64,000 nucleotides of DNA. It comes from JACVRW01 sp963771715. GTDB lineage: Bacteria > Actinomycetota > Thermoleophilia > Solirubrobacterales > Thermoleophilaceae. The DNA lies in assembly GCA_963771715.1 (NCBI GenBank), contig CAVYUQ010000010.1, forward strand, positions 1 through 64,000, read 5' to 3'. The position numbers and the translations under genes are program-made. This document shows, in pieces, positions 25,173 through 32,870 of the stretch (positions within the stretch are counted from its first letter, which is position 1; every line of letters begins with the position of its first letter). The notes beneath the pieces are model-generated. The model ran no database searches and had not been told where the DNA came from. It saw only the letters and a program-made list of their open reading frames with translations.

Positions 25173-26291
25173 ATGGCCGTGCGCCTCCAACGGGCGCTCG
25201 CACTCGGATTCGTCGTGGCGCTTGTCGGGGCCGGATCGCTGACGCCCACGGCCGATGCCTCGCTTTACGTCGCACTGGGGGACTCGGTCAGCGGCGGAGG
25301 CGGCGCCGGCGCGGGGCGAGGGTTCGTGGACCGCTACCAGACGTACCTGCGCAACTCCGGCCGATCGGACGCGCTCACGAACCTCGCCGTCGGCGGCGAC
25401 ACGAGCTCGAGCATGAGGTTTCCCGGCGGCCAGCTCGACCGCGCGGTGGCGACCATCAACCAGCCGTCTGACACGAGCGTCCTGACGCTCGACATCGGGG
25501 GCAACGACGGCGCCTACGGACAGTGCCCGAACGGCTTCAACTCGGCCCCGTGCCCGTTCGGCGCGAACTACACCGCCATCCTCGACGCGCTCGCGACGGC
25601 GCTCGCGAACGATCCCGGCGACGAGGCGTTCCAGGTGATGCAGTACTACAACCCCGCGAACGGGACAGGCTCGACGACCGAGGACCGGTACAACCTCGGG
25701 CTGCTCGGCTCAGACGCACAGGTCGACTGTGCCGGTACTGGCGCTGAGATCGGCCTGAACGACCACATCGCCTGCATCGGGCGCGATTACGGGGCGGCCG
25801 CGGTGGACACCTACCCGACCTTCAAGGCGCACGGGCAGGCGTTGATGGCCGACTCGCTGCATCCGAACGAGCTGGGGCACGCCTACATCGCGTGCCTGTT
25901 CGAGTACCCCGGCGCGGCGGGCAGTGCCAATCCGTGCGAGGCGGACCACGTGGCCCCGCTGGTGCAGTTGTCGGGTCGGCGCACGCAGCGCGTGTTGCGC
26001 AGGCGAGGCGTCTCCGTGGTCGTGCGGACCAACGAGGACGCGGTCGTGACCATCGCCGGCAGGGTGAGGTTGACCCTGGCCGGCCGGGTCGTCCGCCTCC
26101 GGCGAGTGACGAAGAGCGTCGGGGCGAACACACCGACGCGAATCACCGTGCGGCCGACGCGGAAGGGCATGGCCGCCCTGCGGCGCGCGCTTGACCTCCG
26201 GAGGGCCCTGCGCGCCCGGATCGCAGTCGTGGCCGAGGACGTCGCGGGCAACAGCCGGCGTGTGACCCGGAGGATCACGCTCGTGCGCTGA
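25173..26291 (+). CDS. secreted SGNH/GDSL hydrolase with C-terminal beta domain
   Basis: Exported esterase/lipase-like protein of 372 residues. A signal peptide (ALALGFVVALVGAGSLTPTADA) is followed by SGNH blocks: Ser in VALGDSVSGGGG, Gly in NLAVGGDTSS, Asn in LDIGGNDGAY, and Asp/His in DSLHPNELGHAY. From about residue 265 a basic beta-rich domain (VAPLVQLSGRR through VVAEDVAGNSRRVTRR) resembles the C-terminus of the secreted protein at 60719-61585 and may bind the cell wall. The stop codon lies within a strong hairpin. The substrate is unknown. Confidence 0.88.
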   Translation: MAVRLQRALALGFVVALVGAGSLTPTADASLYVALGDSVSGGGGAGAGRGFVDRYQTYLRNSGRSDALTNLAVGGDTSSSMRFPGGQLDRAVATINQPSDTSVLTLDIGGNDGAYGQCPNGFNSAPCPFGANYTAILDALATALANDPGDEAFQVMQYYNPANGTGSTTEDRYNLGLLGSDAQVDCAGTGAEIGLNDHIACIGRDYGAAAVDTYPTFKAHGQALMADSLHPNELGHAYIACLFEYPGAAGSANPCEADHVAPLVQLSGRRTQRVLRRRGVSVVVRTNEDAVVTIAGRVRLTLAGRVVRLRRVTKSVGANTPTRITVRPTRKGMAALRRALDLRRALRARIAVVAEDVAGNSRRVTRRITLVR

Positions 26292-26309
26292 CGCTAGCCA
26301 GCGCACGAG
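26280..26309 (+). terminator. hairpin over the SGNH hydrolase stop
   Basis: An 11-bp perfect stem (TCGTGCGCTG / CAGCGCACGA plus one C-G pair) with an 8-base loop spans the hydrolase stop codon. No T-run follows. It is a plausible transcription end between converging genes. Confidence 0.55.
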
Positions 26310-26317
26310 ACGTGAAG

Positions 26318-26346
26318 AAACTTAAAGGGACAGACCCTTTAAGTTT
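26318..26346. repeat. perfect 12-bp AT-rich inverted repeat
   Basis: AAACTTAAAGGG and CCCTTTAAGTTT face each other across ACAGA, between two converging genes. The composition is far more AT-rich than anything nearby. Read on either strand the arm ends in a short A/T tract, so it could be a bidirectional terminator; it also looks like a REP-type palindrome. Confidence 0.6.
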
Positions 26347-26358
26347 GGGACGGTCTGC

Positions 26359-27243
26359 CTAGGCGGCGTCGCGGAGAGCCGAGACGGCGTCGTCCTGCGC
26401 CAGCCGGCGCAGTGCGCGGTCCTCGAGCTGGCGGACCCGCTCGCTCGAGAGCCCGAGCCGGCGGCCGGTCTCACGCAGTGCCTGTGGCTGCTCGCGGTCG
26501 AGGCCGAAGCGAAGCGTGATCACGTCACGCTCGGCGTCGGGGAGCGTGTCCACGGCCTCGCGGAGGCGCTCGTCCTCGATCCCGGCCACGACCTCGTCCT
26601 CGACGGACGGGCCGTCATTCGCGATCAGGTCGCCGAGGGCGGTGTCCCCGTCCTCACCGACGCCCTGGTCGAGGCTCGTCGGGCCGCGATCGGCGCGACG
26701 GATGTCAGCCACCTCGTCGAGCGGCAGCTCGACAAACGCGGCGATCTCCTCCTCGGACGGCGAGCGCCCCAGCTCGACGGCGAGCTTGCGCTCGGCGTCC
26801 TGGATCTTGCGCGCCCGCGCCACGATGTGAACCGGCAGGCGCACGGTGCGGCCCGAGTTCGCGAGTCCGCGGCCGATCGCCTGGCGGATCCAGAGCGTGC
26901 CGTAGGTGGAGAACTTGAATCCCTTGCGCCAGTCGAACTTCTCGACCGCGCGGATCAGACCGAGCATGCCCTCCTGGATGAGGTCACCGAGGGGCAGGCC
27001 CTGGCCCTGATACTTGCGTGCGACCGAGATCACCAGACGCAGGTTGGCGTTGATCATCCGCTCCTTGGCCGCGAGGTCGCCGCGCTCGATGCGCTTGGAG
27101 AGCTCGACCTCCTCGGCGGCGGTAAGCAGCGGGTGCCGGCGCGCTTCGTTGAAGAAGAGCTGGAGGGAGTCCTCGAGCTCAGTCGCAGCGTGCTGGCGCG
27201 TCTCCGGCGTCTCCGCCGGACGGATCAGCTGATCAGTGGTCGT
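26359..27243 (-). CDS. RpoD-like (group 1/2) sigma-70 factor, non-AUG start
   Basis: RNA polymerase sigma factor of about 294 residues with regions 1.2 (LEDSLQLFFNEARRHPLLT), 2 (NLRLVISVARKYQGQGLPL, DLIQEGMLGLIRAVEKFDW, FSTYGTLWIRQAIGR), 3, and 4 (LRFGLDREQPQALRETG, LGLSSERVRQLEDRALRRL). No ATG, GTG or TTG lies in frame anywhere near the N-terminus. A TATACT box at 27287-27282 and a GAAGGAG ribosome site point to ACG 27243, five bases downstream, as the start. The alternative is CTG 18 bases further on. The first residues would be M/T-TTDQLIRPAETPE. Confidence 0.88.
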   Translation of the reverse strand, partial: TTTDQLIRPAETPETRQHAATELEDSLQLFFNEARRHPLLTAAEEVELSKRIERGDLAAKERMINANLRLVISVARKYQGQGLPLGDLIQEGMLGLIRAVEKFDWRKGFKFSTYGTLWIRQAIGRGLANSGRTVRLPVHIVARARKIQDAERKLAVELGRSPSEEEIAAFVELPLDEVADIRRADRGPTSLDQGVGEDGDTALGDLIANDGPSVEDEVVAGIEDERLREAVDTLPDAERDVITLRFGLDREQPQALRETGRRLGLSSERVRQLEDRALRRLAQDDAVSALRDAA

Positions 27244-27281
27244 TGTTACTCCTTCGATTTGATAGTTCGAGACTTGTCGAA

Positions 27282-27287
27282 AGTATA
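27282..27287 (-). promoter_or_regulatory. -10 box of the sigma factor gene
   Basis: TATACT on the minus strand matches the -10 consensus well and would start transcription about 33-36 bases before the proposed ACG start, leaving room for GAAGGAG. The -35 region is weak. Confidence 0.55.
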
Positions 27288-27348
27288 GACACCGAGCGGC
27301 TTCGGCGGTTACACGTTGCCGCGACCTCCTCGCATACCCGGATTTGCA

Positions 27349-27377
27349 TTGGATAACTACGCCGAACGGCGTACCGT
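27349..27377 (+). promoter_or_regulatory. promoter of the baeRF-like gene
   Basis: TTGGAT and TACCGT are separated by exactly 17 bases, ahead of a short leader with AAGGAG before ATG 27412. It is divergent from the sigma factor promoter. Confidence 0.55.
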
Positions 27378-27411
27378 TCTTCCTGGAATCCCCGGGCCAA
27401 GGAGAGTGGGC

Positions 27412-28542
27412 ATGCAGGTGAGCGCTCCCGACCGCGACCAGCTGCGCCGTCTGGCGGAGCTGCGGCTCGACCGACCGGTCGTGCTGAGCCTCTACCTCAA
27501 CCTGGATCCGTCGGAATTCGCCACGCCCCCGGCCCGCAGGACGGCTGTGCGCTCGCTCGTGGACGAGGCCGAGCGCCGGCTCAGGGACCGGAACGGGCTC
27601 TCGCACGAGGACCGCGTGGCGCTCCAGGCCTCGCTCGAGCGCGCGGCCAGCTTCCTGGAGAACGACCTGCCGACGGACGGCGCCCACGGCGTCGCGGTCT
27701 TCACCAGCGAGCCGGCGGCCCTGTTCGAGGCGCTGAAGCTCCCTCGCGGCGTGCCGAACCAGGTGGCGATCGGCCACTCGCCGCTGGTGGGGCCGCTCGC
27801 GCGCATCGAGCAGCGCGAGCGCTGGTGCGTGGCGCTCGTGAACCGCCGCGACGCCCGCATCCTCCGCGGCTCGCCCGAGAGCCTCAGGGAGGTCGAGCAG
27901 ATCCACGACGAGGTCTTCGGCCAGCATGACCAAGGCGGCTGGTCCCAGGCCCGCTACCAGCGCGGGATCGAGAAGGAGAAGGACGACCACCTCAAGCACA
28001 CCGGCGATGCGCTGATGCGCCACTTCAAGCAGCAGCCGTTCCAGCGCCTGATCGTGGGCGGCCCGCGGGAGGTGGTGGCCGACTTCGAGTCGAAGCTCCA
28101 CCAGTACCTCCAGGAGCGACTCGCCGGCCGCATCGAGGTGGACGTGGAGCACTCCAAAGCGGACCAGGTCCTGGATGCGGCTCGCCCGCTGATCGAGGAG
28201 CTGGAGCGCAATCGCGAGCGGTCGGCGCTCGAGCGCCTCGGCGAACGCGGGGTCGCGGGCGTCGAGAACGTGCTCCCCGTACTGCACGAGCGCCGCGTTG
28301 AGTGCCTACTGCTGGACGAGCAGTTCGGAGGCGTCCCCGGCGTCCAGTGCCTGGAATGCGGCTGGCTCGGGCTCGAGGGCGAACGCTGCCCGGCCGACGG
28401 CTCCCAGCTGGTGAAGCTCGACGACCTCACCGAGGCGATGATCGAGCTCGCAGTGCAGCAGTCCGCCGAGCTGCTGCCCGTGCGGCACGAGCGCGGGGCG
28501 CTGGAGGACCACGGCGGCGTGGCCGCGTTGCTCAGGTTCTAA
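27412..28542 (+). CDS. Vms1/Ankzf1-like (baeRF) eRF1-fold protein
   Basis: A 376-residue protein resembling bacterial eRF1-family (baeRF) proteins, related to the Vms1/Ankzf1 peptidyl-tRNA hydrolases. Family traits are VVLSLYLNLDPSEFATP near the start, GVAVFTSEPAALFEALKLP, VALVNRRDARILRG, KHTGDALMRHF, and an eRF1 domain-3-like C-terminus with a zinc-ribbon-like set CLECGWLGLEGERC. No GGQ motif is visible; GGWSQARYQ may be the equivalent loop. A role in rescuing or sensing stalled ribosomes is inferred from the family, not shown here. ATG 27412 follows AAGGAG. Confidence 0.75.
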   Translation: MQVSAPDRDQLRRLAELRLDRPVVLSLYLNLDPSEFATPPARRTAVRSLVDEAERRLRDRNGLSHEDRVALQASLERAASFLENDLPTDGAHGVAVFTSEPAALFEALKLPRGVPNQVAIGHSPLVGPLARIEQRERWCVALVNRRDARILRGSPESLREVEQIHDEVFGQHDQGGWSQARYQRGIEKEKDDHLKHTGDALMRHFKQQPFQRLIVGGPREVVADFESKLHQYLQERLAGRIEVDVEHSKADQVLDAARPLIEELERNRERSALERLGERGVAGVENVLPVLHERRVECLLLDEQFGGVPGVQCLECGWLGLEGERCPADGSQLVKLDDLTEAMIELAVQQSAELLPVRHERGALEDHGGVAALLRF

Positions 28543-28594
28543 GCGGGCCGGTCCGGGAACGGGGGCAGAAGACCCGATTTTCGAAAGGACCGCA

Positions 28595-28975
28595 ATGTTC
28601 AAGAAGCTTCTATTCGGAGCCGCCGCGGCAGGTGCCATCGCGTGGCTCAGCAAGAACCAGGAGACCGCGAAGCGCTACGCAGGCCAGGCCAAGGGCATGG
28701 CAGGCTCCGTGCCCGGCGTCGGCCGCCCGCCGGCCGAGGAGCGCCTCAATGACCCAGCGCTCGCCGGCAAGGTGGAGAGCGAGGTGTTCCGTGACACCGA
28801 GATCCCGAAGGATCGCATCAACGTGAACGTGGAGTACGGCGTCGTTTACCTGCGCGGCGAGGTCCCCAGCCAGGAGGCCATGGACGAGCTGGTGGCCCGG
28901 ACCCGCAAGGTGGACGGCGTGCAGGGCGTTGAGAACCTCACGCACCTGCCGAGCGAGGCCGCGAAGAGCAGCTAG
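28595..28975 (+). CDS. BON-domain protein
   Basis: A 126-residue protein with an N-terminal hydrophobic segment (LLFGAAAAGAIAWLS) and a C-terminal BON domain (about 56-120: ALAGKVESEVFRDTEIPKDR, VNVEYGVVYLRGEVPSQEAM, VARTRKVDGVQGVENLTHL). BON domains bind membranes or lipids and are common in osmotic-stress and envelope proteins. AAAGGA precedes ATG 28595. It follows the baeRF-like gene by 52 bases on the same strand and may share its transcript. Confidence 0.88.
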   Translation: MFKKLLFGAAAAGAIAWLSKNQETAKRYAGQAKGMAGSVPGVGRPPAEERLNDPALAGKVESEVFRDTEIPKDRINVNVEYGVVYLRGEVPSQEAMDELVARTRKVDGVQGVENLTHLPSEAAKSS

Positions 28976-29005
28976 CCACTTTTCGGCCATCGATAGGCTC
29001 GGGGG

Positions 29006-29989
29006 ATGCCCGAGCCCGCGATCGAAACCCAGCAACTCGTTCGCGAATTCAAGAAGGGCCCACGCGCGGTTGACGGCATCGACCTGCGCGTGGAGCCGGG
29101 GGAGGTCTATGGCTTCCTCGGCCCGAACGGGGCCGGGAAGTCGACCACCGTGCACATGCTCACCACGCTGCTGCCGCCCACGGCGGGGCGTGCGTGGGTG
29201 GCCGGCCACGACGTGGTCGAGGACGGCGCGAAGGTGCGCGCCACGATCGGAGCGGCTCTCCAGGACGCCGCGCTCGACCCGTACCTGACCGGCCGCGAGC
29301 ACATGAAGCTCCAGACGGCGCTGCACGGCATGCGCGGTCCCGAGGCGCGCGAGCGCTCCGAGACGCTGCTGGACCGGGTGGGCCTCACCCAGGCGGCGGA
29401 CCGCCGCGTGGGCGGCTACTCCGGCGGCATGAAGCGCCGGCTCGACCTCGCCCTCGCGCTCGTGCACCGGCCGCGCATCCTGTTCCTCGACGAGCCCACC
29501 ACCGGTCTCGACCCCCAGAGCCGCACCGCCCTCTGGGAGGAGGTCCAGCGCCTGGCGAGCGACCGCGGCGTGACCGTCTTCCTCACCACCCAGTACCTGG
29601 AGGAGGCCGATGTGCTGGCCGACCGCGTGGGGATCATCGACCGCGGGAAGATCGTGGCCGAGGGCACCCCGGAGGAGCTCAAGGCGGAGATCGGGCGGCC
29701 CAGCGTCGAGGCGATCCCGCAGGACCCCGCGGAGCTCAGGCACATGAAGGAGGTGCTGTCGCGCTTCGGCGAGTCGGTGACCGGCTCGCCCAAGGGCGCC
29801 TCCGTGCGGCTCGCCGGCGGCGACGCTCAGCTCGCCGAGGTGGTGCGGGCGCTCGACGCCGAGAACATCGAGATCCAGGAGCTCCAGCTTCACGCGCCCA
29901 CGCTCGACGACGTCTTCCTCGCGAAGACGGGGCGCTCCCTGGAGGGCGAGGCCGACGCCGAGCCCGAACCCGAGCCCGCGGCCGCGTGA
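29006..29989 (+). CDS. ABC transporter ATPase, DrrA family
   Basis: ATP-binding subunit of a drug- or polyketide-type exporter, 327 residues. Walker A is GPNGAGKST (near 38-46), the Q-loop GAALQDAALDPYLTG, signature YSGGMKRRLDLA, Walker B RILFLDEPTTGLD and the H-loop FLTTQYLEEAD. The C-terminal DrrA-type extension includes LHAPTLDDVFLAKTGRSLEG, followed by an acidic, alternating E/P/A tail. A TAGGCT box ends 6 bases before ATG 29006 with no Shine-Dalgarno. It overlaps the first permease gene (GTGA). The exported compound is unknown. Confidence 0.93.
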   Translation: MPEPAIETQQLVREFKKGPRAVDGIDLRVEPGEVYGFLGPNGAGKSTTVHMLTTLLPPTAGRAWVAGHDVVEDGAKVRATIGAALQDAALDPYLTGREHMKLQTALHGMRGPEARERSETLLDRVGLTQAADRRVGGYSGGMKRRLDLALALVHRPRILFLDEPTTGLDPQSRTALWEEVQRLASDRGVTVFLTTQYLEEADVLADRVGIIDRGKIVAEGTPEELKAEIGRPSVEAIPQDPAELRHMKEVLSRFGESVTGSPKGASVRLAGGDAQLAEVVRALDAENIEIQELQLHAPTLDDVFLAKTGRSLEGEADAEPEPEPAAA

Positions 29990-30750
29990 ACCAGGTCCTG
30001 CTGCTGGCGCACCGGTCGGTGGTCAGGACGCTCCGCCAGCCGGCGATGGTCGTGCCCGCGCTCGTGTTCCCGCTGATGCTGCTGTCGATCAACAGCAGCG
30101 GCCTCGACAGCGCGACGCGGCTGCCCGGATTTCCGACCGACTCGTACTTCCAGTTCGCGCTTGCCATCCCGTTCATCCAGGGCGCTCTGTTCTCCGCGAA
30201 CAGCGCCGGGACCAACGTGGCGAGCGACATCGAGAGCGGCTTCCTGAACCGGCTCTCGCTCACGCCGCTCCGGCGCGTGGCGCTGATGATGGGCCAGCTC
30301 ACCGGCATCCTGGCCCTGGGGCTGGTCCAGGCGCTCACGTTCGTGGCGGTGGGGATCGTCTTCGGGGACGGCATCGCGGCGGGGCCGGGCGGGGTGATCG
30401 TGATCGTGGCGCTGTCGCTCACGATCTCGCTCGCGTTCGGCTGCATCGGCGCCTTCGTGGCGCTGCGCTCGGGGAATGGCGAGGCCGTGCAGGGCGTGTT
30501 CCCGCTCTTCTTCGCCGCGCTCTTCCTGTCCTCGATGTCGCTGCCGCGCGACCTGATCGAGAACGAGTGGTTCCGGACGGTCGCGACCTGGAACCCCGTC
30601 TCCTACATGCTCGAGGGCATCCGCTCCCTGGTGATCGAGGGCTGGAATGCCGAGGCGCTCGCGCTCGGCTTCGCGTGTGCGGGCGGCATCGCGCTGATCG
30701 CCCTGGCCGCCGCCTCCTCGGCGCTCCGGACGCGGATGGTGCGAACGTGA
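29986..30750 (+). CDS. ABC-2 type permease, DrrB family (first)
   Basis: Membrane subunit of 254 residues with six predicted helices, the ABC-2 permease layout. It has the conserved cytosolic segment DIESGFLNRLSLTPLRRVALMMG between helices 2 and 3, and the DrrB-like stretch LPRDLIENEWFRTVATWNPVSYMLEGIRSLV before the last helix. It starts inside the ATPase stop codon and ends overlapping the second permease, so the three products probably form one complex with two different permeases. Confidence 0.9.
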   Translation: MNQVLLLAHRSVVRTLRQPAMVVPALVFPLMLLSINSSGLDSATRLPGFPTDSYFQFALAIPFIQGALFSANSAGTNVASDIESGFLNRLSLTPLRRVALMMGQLTGILALGLVQALTFVAVGIVFGDGIAAGPGGVIVIVALSLTISLAFGCIGAFVALRSGNGEAVQGVFPLFFAALFLSSMSLPRDLIENEWFRTVATWNPVSYMLEGIRSLVIEGWNAEALALGFACAGGIALIALAAASSALRTRMVRT

Positions 30751-31523
30751 GGCGCAACGGCTTCACCGCCGCGACGCACGCGGTGGCCTGGCGCAACGTC
30801 CACAACTGGATCACGAACCCGGCCCTGTTCGTGCCGAGCCTGCTGTTCCCGATGTTCTTCTTCACGGCGTTTGCCGGCGGCCTCTCGCGGGTGGACTCCG
30901 TGCCGGGCTTCGACTACGGCCCCGGCTACACGACCTTCGTCTACGGCTTCGTGCTGCTCCAGGCGGCCACCTTCGGCGGGATCTTCACGGGCTTCTCGGT
31001 GGCGCGCGACTTCGAGTCCGGCTTCGCCCGCCGCCTGATGCTCGGCGCCACCAACCGCGGCGGCATCGTGGCCGGCTACTGGCTCGCGGCCCTGGTGCGC
31101 GCTGCATGCACCATCACCGTGATCACGCTGGTGGCGCTGCTCGTCGGCCTCGAGGTACACGGAAACGGCATCGACGTCGTGGGCCTCTACACGCTCGCGC
31201 TCACCATGAACGCGTTCGCGGTCCTGTTCGGGACCGGTGTCGCGATGCGGCTGCGCACCATGCAGGCCGGCCCCGCGATCCAGGTACCGGCGTTCCTGCT
31301 GCTCTTCCTCGCGCCGGTGTGGGTGCCCTACGACCTGCTCACCGGCTGGGTCCAGGCCGCGGCCTCGGTCAACCCGGTCACGCTCGTGCTCGAGTCCGGG
31401 CGCGGCTTCCTCGCCGGTGACCCGACGAAGGTGCTGCCGGCGTTCGCGGTGGTCGGCGTGCTGGTGGCGCTCACGACGCTGTGGGCGCGCGGAGGCCTCC
31501 GCAGCGCGGAGAGGGTGGCGTAG
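30747..31523 (+). CDS. ABC-2 type permease, DrrB family (second)
   Basis: A second ABC-2 permease of 258 residues. It shows the equivalent cytosolic segment ARDFESGFARRLMLGATNRGG and the late motif VPYDLLTGWVQAAASVNPVTLVLESGR. GTG 30747 overlaps the previous stop. With the DrrA-like ATPase it completes a heteromeric exporter. The longer open frame upstream is a shadow of the first permease gene. Confidence 0.9.
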   Translation: MRRNGFTAATHAVAWRNVHNWITNPALFVPSLLFPMFFFTAFAGGLSRVDSVPGFDYGPGYTTFVYGFVLLQAATFGGIFTGFSVARDFESGFARRLMLGATNRGGIVAGYWLAALVRAACTITVITLVALLVGLEVHGNGIDVVGLYTLALTMNAFAVLFGTGVAMRLRTMQAGPAIQVPAFLLLFLAPVWVPYDLLTGWVQAAASVNPVTLVLESGRGFLAGDPTKVLPAFAVVGVLVALTTLWARGGLRSAERVA

Positions 31524-31534
31524 GCTTCGCGCGG

Positions 31535-31966
31535 ATGGCTGAGGAGAACGACGTCCAGGAGGTCGTGCAGGGCGATGGCTACGCGGTCGCGAACGTCGAC
31601 GCGCTGGGCGACGGGCCGGGCTTCCGCAAGGTGCGGCGCGAGCTCGGCGTGACCGCCTTCGGCGTGAACGCGATCGAGCTGCCGCCGGGGTTCGAGACCG
31701 GGCGTCACTACCACGAGGAGCAGGAGGAGCTCTACTTCGTCCACCGCGGCCGGATCCGGATTCGTCTCAACGACGAGAGCGAGCACGTGCTCGGACCCGG
31801 AGGGCTCGCGCGCGTGGACGCCGCGACGGTGCGCCAGATCAAGAACATCGGCGACGAGCCGGCGGTGTACCTGGTCACCGGAGGCAAGGACGGCTACGTG
31901 GGCCGCGACGGCCAGCTGCCCGAGGGCGAGACGAGCCGCTTCGGCCCGGCGGGCCGGCCCGGCTGA
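31535..31966 (+). CDS. cupin-domain protein
   Basis: A 143-residue single-domain cupin. Motif 1 is LPPGFETGRHYHEEQEELYFVHRG, with the His-x-His-x(3-4)-Glu metal ligands, and motif 2 is LGPGGLARVDAATVRQIKN. The last part (VYLVTGGKDGYVGRDG) is typical of small-molecule-binding cupins; no catalytic role can be assigned. A TAGGCT box ends 8 bases before ATG 31535, without a Shine-Dalgarno. The next gene begins two bases after its stop. Confidence 0.88.
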   Translation: MAEENDVQEVVQGDGYAVANVDALGDGPGFRKVRRELGVTAFGVNAIELPPGFETGRHYHEEQEELYFVHRGRIRIRLNDESEHVLGPGGLARVDAATVRQIKNIGDEPAVYLVTGGKDGYVGRDGQLPEGETSRFGPAGRPG

Positions 31967-31967
31967 G

Positions 31968-32853
31968 TTGTACGGCAGCGTCGCCATCGGCGCGGCCGTG
32001 CTGGCGGGCTGCCCCGTCTTCCCGGCCGACAACCACTGGAACCTGCGCGTGGACCGGCTGCCGGTGCACCCGCGCTCGGACGCGATCGTGCGCTCGATCG
32101 GGGCGAGCGCGGACATGCACGCGGACTTCGGCTCCGGTCGCTACCAGGGCGCGCCGATCGGGATTCCGTTCGTGACCGTGCGCGCAGGCCAGCGGCGCGT
32201 CCCGGTGAGCTTCGACTACGCCGACGAGTCCGATCGCGGCCGCTACCCGATCCCGCCGCGCGCGCCGATCGAGGGCGGCTCGGGCTCGGACGGCGACCGC
32301 CACGTGATCGTGGTCGACCGCTCGCGCTGCCGGCTCTACGAGCTCTTCGACGCTCATCCGCTCGCCGGGGGCGCGCGCTGGCACGCCGGCTCCGGGGCGA
32401 TCTTCAACCTGCGCTCGAATCGGCTGCGCCCGCGCGGCTATACGTCCGCCGACGCCGCGGGGCTGCCGATCCTGCCCGGCCTCGCACGCTACGGCGAGGT
32501 GCGCCGCGGCCGCATCGACCACGCGCTGCGCTTCACGGCCTCGCGAACGCGGCGCGCGTTCGTGTATCCGGCGCGCCACTTCGCGTCCGACCTCGACGGA
32601 CCCGGACCTCCCGGCGATGGGGCAGCGGCTGCGCCTCAAGAGCGGCTTCGACATCTCGGGCTTCCCGCGCCAGTCGCGGATCGTGCTGAGGGCGCTGAAG
32701 CGCTACGGGATGATCCTCGCCGACAACGGCTCGTCCTGGTACGTGAGCGGCGCGCCGAGCCGCGGCTGGAACAACGACGACCTGCACTCGCTCCACGGCG
32801 TGCCCGGCAGCGCCTTCGAGGTCGTGGACAGCTCGCGTTTGCCTCGTCCATAG
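31968..32853 (+). CDS. conserved lipoprotein-like exported protein of unknown function, frameshifted
   Basis: A protein of about 294 residues once one base is removed. It begins at TTG 31968 with a short hydrophobic stretch ending in LAGC (possible lipobox), but lacks the usual positive N-terminus. Distinctive motifs are FPADNHWNLRVDRLPVHPRS, IPFVTVRAGQRRVPVSF, DRHVIVVDRSRCRLYELFDA, and after the break GQRLRLKSGFDISGFPRQ and YGMILADNGSSWYVSGAP. Removing one C at 32601-32603 joins them as DGPDLPAMGQ. I recognise it as a recurring secreted actinobacterial family of unknown role, perhaps acting on a surface polymer. It is coupled to the cupin gene. Confidence 0.72.
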
Positions 32854-32870
32854 GGGGGTAGGCTGGCCCG

